The notes under the pieces are model-generated. The model made no database searches, was not told where the DNA came from, and saw only the letters and a list, made by a program, of their open reading frames with translations. Positions 55,834-64,000 of a stretch of DNA of 64,000 bases are shown here, piece after piece. Both the position numbers and the translations under genes were made by a program. The DNA is taken from assembly GCA_022695795.1 (NCBI GenBank), contig MU404090.1, positions 186,001 through 250,000 of the forward strand, in the 5' to 3' direction. This DNA is from Biscogniauxia marginata (lineage: Eukaryota > Ascomycota > Sordariomycetes > Xylariales > Xylariaceae). Each line of letters opens with the position of its first letter. Within the stretch, counting starts at the first letter, position 1.

Positions 55834-57411
55834 TCAACGGTGGCAAGGCGCACAGGGACGTGTTCCTAGACTCGTAGATCCCAGGGGCGGTTCGGCTGTG
55901 CGATCTCATGGATATGATGAGTTGGGAGGACAATAGGGATGTCATGGCTGGGGCGTGATGGAGGAAATAGGAAGAAGGGGGTGGGGGGCAAGTTTGGCCT
56001 GGTAGTGAGTGATGTGGATGGGGTTGGCTAACTAGCATGTATGTATGGGAAGATAGATGGGCCGTTAAGGGAAACAGGAGACCGCTTGGGTTTGCCGGTT
56101 CAACAATAATCTAGCAGAATACCCGCATACATAGGTAGTCCAGGTGACAAATTCAATGTTTAGACAATGAGTTACTCGTTTTCAAATATCCCCCCTGATA
56201 CACGAGTTATAACACTAAACACGGCCGGTCCTGTGATCAAGATTGTCTCCTAGGAGGCAATGTCGTGTAAGTCACACGTGAGATCCAACCTACCTTATCG
56301 GGAATGATATGTCTACGATCCGCCAATCACTTCGGCCGTCCCCACTAATACGGTATCTAGCATTCAGGGGTAACCGTCGAAGAACCTGCCGGTATACATA
56401 GTGCCAAACATACCTGTGTCCAATTTTCAGTACAAAAATAGCACCTTCTTCCTTCTTCTTCCTAGGTATACCGGATAGAATGGAAGGCACATACGTATGG
56501 TACCTAATAAGAAACAGATTCTCCAGCTTTTCGATCCCGTTGCACGGCATATCACGTCATTTGACGTTCTATAAGCCGGCCCGGAGAGGGCCAAACAACC
56601 AGAGACTGACAGAGTTTGAGGGTAGAAAGAAACCCCTAGCGCCTAGATACCTGTTATATCTGCTGCTTTTGGATGTTCCCAGGGGTACGTAAGGGAACTA
56701 GTTGGCCCCTATTGTATATCTAGGAATGGCTTCCAGCTTGGAAGTCGGGGATAGGGTCATCAAGGTAATAGAGGCAAACTCCGGCACGAGCATAGGGCTG
56801 CAGGAGATAGCATTGTTGATCAAAATATTTCTAGAATCATAATAAGGTCTGGGCCTCGAGCGAGGACTAGCAACGAAACATTAGCCTTCATATGGTCAAT
56901 ATATGTAGTTCATGTTTACAATTAAGACGATATACGCTATACAGTCAAGTCAAGTCAAGTCAGGTATGGAAATCATCTGATCTCATGTCCCCCTATCCCA
57001 TCCGTTAGGCCGTTAGATACGCCTTAGCAAATATGACACCGAGAGAATAAAAAAAGCATCCTTCCTTCAGGGGGGACATTCCGTCACTTAAAATCCCGAC
57101 ACAAATGGAGGCGGAGCAACTTTTTGCGGTTATCGTAAGGGTCGACCCGATCATCGAGCCATAAACAGAATATCCGAACAGACATAAGCCACCTAGTGAA
57201 CCTCCACGCAGCCCCTGAAAGCAGACAATCCGCGGCAGACGACATCCACGTCCGCCTAAACAATGGCATGCGCGTTAAATGCTAGACAATGCGCTACACA
57301 TATCTCCTCGTAGAAAACGCGGCATTGCGTCACCATTTGACGTTTCGGCCTAGGCGACGCGCAAAACCGAGCGCTTCGTATTCACCGGAACGGGTGCGAA
57401 GCGAACATTAT
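55834..57411. other. Intergenic region
   Basis: About 1.6 kb with only short overlapping frames and no domain. There is a four-unit AGTCA tandem repeat at about 56943-56962. Confidence 0.45.
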
Positions 57412-58183
57412 CTATTTGGCGGCAGCAGTCTTCGGCTTAGCAGCAGCCTAGAAAGATGAACGGTTAGCATGGGTCGAATCCGGGCAAACAGCGAGATGAG
57501 GCAAGTCTATCATACCCTCTTCGTGGTAGTTTCGGCCTTCTTGACAGCGGCTTTGACCTAAGTGTGTCTCGGTTAGTACTATCTTCAACGCCATTATATA
57601 ATCAGGGGGGTCTGATTCAGAGAGCGAGAATGCGACTAATAGTTGGCAACTTCGTCTTCTTGCTACGAAAAAAAGGGCATTGATCCCGCGCAGGTTCTCC
57701 AAGAGCGAGCCCAACCAAAAGTGCAAAAATTCGAAAATAGGGCTCGTGCGTTTTTGGGCTCGCATCCCGCCCAAACATGCCTGCCAGCTCATAGGCGGGT
57801 GGATATCCAGGAAGTAGGGCGGGCGGGCACAAGAGAATCCAACATAGATTTAATCAAGTAAAATAAATGAAACGGAAAAGGCGGTATGGAAGCAGAGGGC
57901 GCGAAAATAGGCGAAAAGGAATGAAGATCGAACTCACTTTAGCACCGACTCCGTTTTTCTTGGGCGCAGCCTTCTTTTTGGTGACGCCCGCGGGCTTCGC
58001 AGCCTTCACCTTCGCTGGCTTCGGAGCATCGCCGGCGGTGGCCGCGGTGCCCATGGTAGTGGTGGTGGGAGTCTTCTTGGTCTTGGGTTTGATGACGCGC
58101 TTGATGACGGGGGCGGTGTCGACCGTCTGGAAGACACGGGGCTTGGAATTGCCAGTGGCAGAGCGCGTTCCCTCACGAGCCAT
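57412..58183 (-). CDS. Small lysine/alanine/proline-rich basic protein
   Basis: Three exons, complement(57412..57447, 57516..57557, 57938..58183), give 107 residues. The product is dominated by Lys, Ala, Pro and Thr (PKPAKVKAAKPAGVTKKKAAPKKNG, here split as PKPAKVKAAKPAG and VTKKKAAPKKNG) and ends AAAKPKTAAAK, which resembles linker-histone tails. No globular H1 domain is present. The joins use GTGAGT and GTATGA donors, and both tiny downstream exons keep the same Lys/Ala style, which supports them. The intron between exons 1 and 2 is long for this genome (380 nt). A chromatin- or RNA-binding role is likely from charge alone; no family name is assigned. A long pyrimidine- or purine-rich 5' region upstream suggests a strongly expressed gene. 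Confidence 0.68.
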
Positions 58184-61053
58184 TTTGATGTGTCTCTGTG
58201 AAAATCTAGAAGAAATCTAGGTCTTTTTTGTTCTCTGAAAATATCGTTCTTTTTCCCCAAGATGCAACACACACGAAGATGTGAGTATTGGGTTTGGTGG
58301 GAAAGGAACGAAGGCAAAAAACTACACCGGATGTTAGAGGAAGATGTAGTTTGAAAGATGAAACTCGTAGATGTTTGTTGCGACGCAGAATGCGGTCGCG
58401 AGATGAAATGCGACCGGGAAGAGAAGAAGGGGTGTTGAAGTGGGTTGGCTCACGAATTTGGGGGGAAGAAAGTGTGCGACGGGCCTGAGCGATTCCTCCG
58501 AAGAAATTGGGAAAATGACACAATTAATTATCTGGTAATTGCGAAGACTTCGGACAGAGACTGCTTAGTAGTGGAGGGAAAGTTGAGAGGAGGAGGGGGG
58601 GAAAGAGAGAGAGGAGGAAAGATGGGAAAAGGAAGGGGGACAGAAATATATTAAGAGACGACACAGAGAGAGAGCAAGCGCTGTCGGTGGTGTGTTGTGT
58701 TGTTCGTCGCGTGCGCATTGCTGATCCCTCCAAATGCTTTCCCACTTACGTTCGTGTTTCGAGAAGCTCAGCTGATAGGCATTAAACCGTTTTCTCCTCT
58801 GACAGGGGCAAGGTTAGGCTAAGCCGGCCTGGAACTGGTTCTTTAACGGGCAACATCGCGAGAGGCAAGCAGAGGATATTATACAGTTATGTAGGTACCT
58901 AAGGTGGTTAATAAATAATAAATTAGAGAGGCTGGGAGGGAGGACATAGGTACATATACTATCTCATCATCATTCATATCAAGAGATAATGCATACGAAG
59001 AAACATGAACTAATCTACAACTATTCTCTTTAATTCTCTTGTCACTTCAGTATAAAGAGGTAAGTAGGTACCTACCTATGTATTGTACATACATACATAT
59101 TAATGTGTCCGCTTACTAGTGTTAGTTTGGTTAGTATAGGTAAAGCTGCCGTGTGACCCCCTATAACCACCAACACTACAGGGCTTCATATTGTAACCGT
59201 GCCCTACATACATACCCAACTTCTGTTCTCTTCATTAAACACGAACTAACATGAATAATAACAATAACAACATTGACTTCCACACTTCCCACCTGTTGGT
59301 TTGACTAGGGGTCAGATTGTCTTTCTTCTCATTTGCCGCATTTCTCTCTCTTCCTTCTCTTTCACTTTCCTTGTACTTCCGTATTTTTGATCCCCCCATC
59401 ATCTCAGTCTTGTCAGTCCGAGCTTGGTTTTCTTGTTTCCCGCATCCTAGGGTGACGTTCGAAATGGATGCCCCCTTACCTACTTTGCCACTATTATTGA
59501 CCTGCATGGGCAGTGATGCGATGCTATGCTATGCCATGCCATGCGATTGATACCACGTTCATGTGTTTCACTGGTGAATCGCACGCTGCCGCGCGCCTCA
59601 AGTCTATCTTGCAGGGAGGGGGGGATAAAAGAAGAGAATGCAGATGGTTCGACCTCGACTCTCTTCCCGTCTTACTTAGTCCATCTCCCTCCCCCCCGTG
59701 GGATTCTTTTCCTCGTTTCCCAACCTTGGGTTCCCTTCTCCCGCGACGCGATGGCGTCCGTTTTACATGCCCTACGTCTATCTATATGATAATGGGAAGA
59801 CTCGCCGCCAATGAAACCTCGGGCCTACCCACCATCCATTCTGATTACGGCATTCATATTGCTTCCAATTGATCGAGAGGCCCCCATCTCGATCTATCGA
59901 CTCTAGCCGTCGACCGGCCAAAAAGAATGCAAGCCGTTATCAGTGAAGCAGCACTTGTTCAACTCGGCCCAGCCCAATCCAACTCACGGGCATGAAAAAG
60001 ACAATATCGACCTCACGCTGCATGTCGGCGCTTTAATTCATTCCCGAGCATCTTGATCTTGCGTGTGTGTATGTCTATCTGTCTGTCTGTACTACGGGCA
60101 ACCCCGCAAGGGCTTGCTCATGACATGCTGCTATTCGTCATCGGCGACGGGAATCATACGTGCACTTCGTGACCCGATTTTGGTGGCTTGTGCCAATAAG
60201 GCGAGCAATTTCACGATTGCCGACTTCCCTGGGTTATGTTATATATGCGTCGGGGCCCCAGTCAGGCCGAATAATGCATCTGCCTCGGAGCTCATGATAT
60301 GAGTCAAATCCCCTATTTTACTGCCACGGGGAAGCTCAAACAGGTGCGGATATTAGCACGAGCCATGCCGAAGGACAAAAGCGTGTACGCGAGTCCAATC
60401 CTCCAGAGTGAGGCAATCCCCGTACTCGGGATTGCCTAGTGTGGTATCGAAATGGTGGGAACGAAATCTGGATGTCAGACAATGTGATTTCAGGCACATC
60501 GAGCGATGTTACTTTTCATCTTCTTCCTCTGTGACCATCATCATTTTATATTGCCTTTTCCTGCCTATCGCTTTGCTCAAAGGTCCAGCGCAGCCCAAAA
60601 TCCTCCAACCGCCGGTCCAAGCTAATCATCAGCGAATGGTTATTCGCTCAACATTAGCAATACAGATACTGGGATACCCTTCTAATAACATGATCGTACA
60701 TATGAGGCTATTCGCAACCCACCGTCAATAACGAACTGATCCAGGCCATTCATAAGACCGCGCCCGATCCCACCGAAACCGCTTTCTAAACGCCGCTCTC
60801 CCTGGCATCGCGCTTGAGTCATTTATGATGTTTTCTATTGCGGTGCAGCAGCCCAACTGTGGCGAATCCAAGCCCGGCCCAATCCATCGCCAATTAAGTG
60901 CCGAAGATTGATCAGCATTATTTGCTACGTTCAGGAGATAGGAGAGACTCAAGCCCTTGCTTCTTTCATACTTTTTCAGCCTCTTGCCTCTTCCCTCTTC
61001 CTCGAGCGAACGAGAGGGACCCATCTCTTACCTGGCTGCTGCACCTCCCCTTC
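58184..61053. other. Long intergenic region
   Basis: Nearly 2.9 kb without a supported gene. Next to 58184 lies the presumed 5' UTR or promoter of the small basic protein, with a purine-rich tract at about 58573-58635. Simple repeats such as ATAC (59090-59100) and CTGT (60073-60090) occur. At the right end is the 3' flank of the GT69 gene. Confidence 0.45.
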
Positions 61054-62779
61054 CTAGGTGGGGTAATGCAATATCTGCCCGGCGGGTATCTTGATGTTCT
61101 CCCAGTTGATGTCGTTTTTGTGCTCGTCTAAGAGGTATCTGTCAGTGGTTGCATTCCACTACATTTTATTTGGCTGGAGATCCCAAAAGGGGGCAAAGTT
61201 GGACGAGCATACCGAGTCTTATGGTCTGAAACTCCCTAACGCCGCAGAACAGGCCGTTCCGGGCAACCCGTGGCACCAAGACCCAGCGGCCCGCTCTCCT
61301 TTTGCCAATCCAAATCTCCTCCAGAAAGCCGTCGCCCTCTTGGACGGCCCGATACGGATTGTGTGTCGGCAGAGATATAAGCGGTGTTCCAATGGCGTGA
61401 GGTATGATGAATAACCGCTCCCATTTCTTGACCCAGGACAGCCAAGCCAGAACACGATCTGTATACGCGACACGAACGTATGGATTCACGTACACCCCTA
61501 ACTCCTGGGCGTTTTCTTTCCGCGCTATCTGCGCTATGTCTGCTAGGAATAGACAACACTCGCAAGCGTCAAAAAACAAGTCAGGTTCATAACGGAACCG
61601 TACCGGCGGGGTGACCTCCCGTGGACTTGATGGATCGATAACGTGATTCCCGATATCCTGAAAGTGAGGATTGGGTAAAAATTCGTTCAAGTTCTGCACA
61701 AATTTCGCTTGCATTGCTACCATGCCGCTCCAGCATGCACTTACTGGCACCGCATCGCTCTGTGCGAGCATCGCAACTCTTGACAATCCGTGGCCTTCAT
61801 TGGAGAATATGGGAAAGATAGGCAATCCTGCAGAAAACCCCTCGGCATCGCGGGTTGCATATAGATCGTAAAAGAGGAACGGCGTGTGGTAATCTAACGC
61901 GCACGCTGAAAGGTAGTGCGCCCTTCCATCCGGACCCGCGTTGGTGCTGAATAGGAGATGCGCTGCTTCCAGCGGACGAAAGGAAACATCGTTCATGAAC
62001 ATAATCTTGTCATATTGTGTCACGCCAGTGTCGGGATCAAAGCGGTCTAGAGGGCGCAAAGCTCTGTTCCGCATCTCTGACATGTAAGCCAGCCGTTTCA
62101 CTCGCACGCTATCGTCTGGGAGCGCGAGAGTCGGGAAGTCCGTCATGTTCACGTGGGGATCGTTGACGATTGAGTAACGACACCTGAGCCGCATCTTCAA
62201 GCTCTCGAGAGCCGATGCTCCCTCCGGCCCGCTGTCGTTCTCGTATATGCTCAGGAAGACGTTTTTATGCCCGATCAAGTGTATCAGTTCCAACAGATTC
62301 TTACTCCATTGGCCCCGCGCCAGCTTTCCGTCCGCGTCATACAGGCTAACGCTGATGAAAACCTGTTCCTTGAAGAGGTTTGCGCAGCCTGGCACTGCGA
62401 AGGCGCCATGGCAACGTGATTCGAGGTCTCGATAGTGCGGCGGCGGGCGAGTATACGACGGGAACAAGATCGGCGGTCCAACGAACAGCACGCAGAGCGT
62501 TAGGAAGAGGTACTTTATCACGGCAAAGAGGGCTCTCCCTGGCTGTCTTCCAACTACTCGTCGAAAGCTCCCATGCTTAGAGCGACACCATGACCTGAAA
62601 CCCCCGGTTTGTTCCACGCCCGGGACTCCCACTTCCTTAGGGTGAGATGCTCCGCCTGTTTCCGGCGCGTATTCTCCGAGCGTGGTACTTGAGGCGCATG
62701 AAAGGTTCTCGGGATCGACGTCATCTTCGAGAAGGCCTATGCGCTCCTCTAATGGAGGTGAGCGAGGCATAAGTGACAA
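61054..62779 (-). CDS. GT69 (CAP59/CMT1-type) glycosyltransferase, Golgi type II membrane protein
   Basis: Two exons, complement(61054..61127, 61213..62779), give 546 residues. A cytoplasmic N-terminus of about 80 residues precedes one membrane anchor (FAVIKYLFLTLCVLFVGPPIL), the layout of a Golgi type II transferase. The luminal part has the CAP59_mtransfer pattern: QVFISVSLYDADGKLARGQWSKNLLELI, VFLSIYENDSGPEG, KIMFMNDVSF (an acidic sugar-nucleotide site) and a conserved SACWSGMVAM segment. The unspliced frame would end RLGMLVQLCPLLGSPAK. The GTATGC...TTAG intron instead restores the family ending DEHKNDINWENI. The family includes Cryptococcus Cmt1p (alpha-1,3-mannosyltransferase) and Cap59p; in ascomycetes the acceptor is mostly unknown but is likely a glycan of the wall or of glycoproteins. 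Confidence 0.87.
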
Positions 62780-64000
62780 CGGTTGAATAATCGCTTTTGT
62801 GTCGGTAGCTTTCGACTTAGATAATATGCTAAAAGTCTACTCCTATTCCGTCACTACCACCAGAACGTGATCGAACTACTTAATCCATACAAGCTCCCCA
62901 GCCGAGATATAAAAAGTACCCGAAGGGATGATTGATGCTTGTGTGGACTCTTCTAGAGTTACGAGGCCGAGGTCTTCAAGGGCTGGCAAGCCGTGTTGTG
63001 ATGCGAGTTCGCCTATCGATGTCTCCGAAGTCGGTAAGTACTATGAGGACGGCTCTCAATATATATATCAGCCGTGGTCTAGTTATTACCTCGCTCTGTC
63101 TCATGACGATCCGTAGCCGAAATTGGAAGCGTTAGGAGGGTAACACCCGCTTCCTTAGTAAATATAGGAAGAGTAGTTGGCGTCTGTAGACCTCTGTTGC
63201 TTCGAATATTCAACCAGGCAAGATTTCTCTAAAGAAACGACGATGCCAATGACCTTTTTAGTGGGAAAGTCAATCCTGCGAGCAAGTTAACATTCCATCT
63301 CATAGACCACCTTCTCTGCGCCCAGCTCTAACTTAGAGAAGAAGCCACGGTGGAAGCTACCAGAGTAGTACCATCTAGAGCGTTTTCTTCGTGAAACTTT
63401 GATGGGAAGGCCTATTAGGCTCGTGTCAGCTAGCTTGGAAGTGGTGGGCAGAAGTTGTTTACCTATCAACTTTGTCATTGAATACGGTCAACTCTCAAAT
63501 TCAATATGATTGATTTATAGAGACTTAGCTTAAATGCGTATGTAATCGGCATCATTCTCTTCTTCCCTTTCCCTTCCCCTTTCCCTTTCCCTTTTCCAGA
63601 ATCACAGGTTGCAGATAGATTGACTCCATTAAGGGGCTAAGTATGTGAGCCAACCGAGAAGCTCCGACTTAGAGTAGTTAGTATCCTACAAGATGGCTAA
63701 GTTCCGTGCTTACTTATCTGGGTGAGGCATGTGATACTCTGTATCTAGGAGGGCGTCTGATTCTAAAAACTGAAATAGATCGCCTGTGAGCCGTCATCGG
63801 ATAAGGTCCTTTCTCCACCCATTCACATATAATTGCTCAGGATGAGACTTGGAGCTTGTTCATCTCAAATACATACGCGCGCACACATATCCCCCCTGGT
63901 CCCTTTTTCATCGAGATTCTACTTCATACACATCGGTCTTGGATTCCGTTCGCCGCACGGCCCCACAGCCGGCATACTTGTCCCGGTCCCTGGCGGCTCC
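62780..64000. other. Upstream region of GT69 gene to window end
   Basis: Non-coding as far as I can see. Short frames near 62930-63135 overlap in different frames and have no domain. A pyrimidine-rich tract lies at about 63555-63597. Confidence 0.45.

Noticed and set aside
57463..57490. GGGTCGAATCC as a tRNA T-arm
   Set aside because: No matching acceptor, D-arm or anticodon arm around it, and it lies in an intron of the small basic protein gene.
58006..58523. Minus-strand frames upstream of and across the small basic protein start
   Set aside because: Low-complexity Ser/Pro/Arg products in other frames of the basic gene and its 5' region; no domain.

Overview
This is a window of nuclear DNA from a filamentous ascomycete (Pezizomycotina). 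The evidence is: genes split by short 45-180 nt introns with GTRNGT donors and CTRAC-like branch sites; Zn2Cys6 regulators; a non-reducing polyketide synthase; HET and 2EXR domain remnants; a GT69 (CAP59-type) glycosyltransferase; mucin-like and GPI-type wall proteins; and AT-rich intergenic DNA with short solo LTRs. No tRNA, rRNA, CRISPR or bacterial-type signal was seen. The exon joins given are my own reading of splice sites and frames; none is backed by transcript data.

Region 1 (1-2.4 kb) is a degraded member of a conserved fungal family of unknown function. Region 2 (2.4-32 kb) looks like a biosynthetic gene cluster. From left to right it has a FAD-dependent aromatic hydroxylase (-), an AflR-type Zn2Cys6 regulator (-), an MFS transporter of the monocarboxylate type (-), a second Zn2Cys6 regulator (+), an SGNH hydrolase (-), a short-chain dehydrogenase (-), an FSH1/CitA-type serine hydrolase (+), a 2630-residue non-reducing PKS with order SAT-KS-AT-PT-ACP-CMeT-R (+), a secreted flavin oxidase (-) and a questin-oxidase-like (DUF4243) Baeyer-Villiger-type oxygenase (+). 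The PKS should make a C-methylated aromatic polyketide and release it reductively as an aldehyde, as in citrinin, azaphilone and tropolone pathways. The hydroxylase, SDR, flavin oxidase and DUF4243 enzyme are then available for hydroxylation or dearomatisation, redox adjustment and ring or side-chain cleavage. The FSH1 hydrolase may help PKS turnover, the MFS pump exports, and two cluster regulators control expression. No single known product can be assigned from sequence.

Region 3 (32-39 kb) is a small repeat-rich interval with solo LTRs of two families and a decayed HET gene. It is followed by a divergent pair of secreted or cell-wall genes (a DUF6923 protein and a GPI-type Ser/Thr-rich protein). 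Region 4 (39-48.6 kb) is mostly non-coding around one large coiled-coil gene. Region 5 (48.6-56 kb) holds a coding remnant split by a 608-bp element with terminal inverted repeats and a 5-bp target duplication, a cytochrome P450 with a premature stop, an intact 2EXR gene, and a 2EXR pseudogene interrupted by a second-family solo LTR. Region 6 (57-64 kb) has a small lysine/alanine-rich basic protein and a GT69 glycosyltransferase, separated by a long empty stretch.
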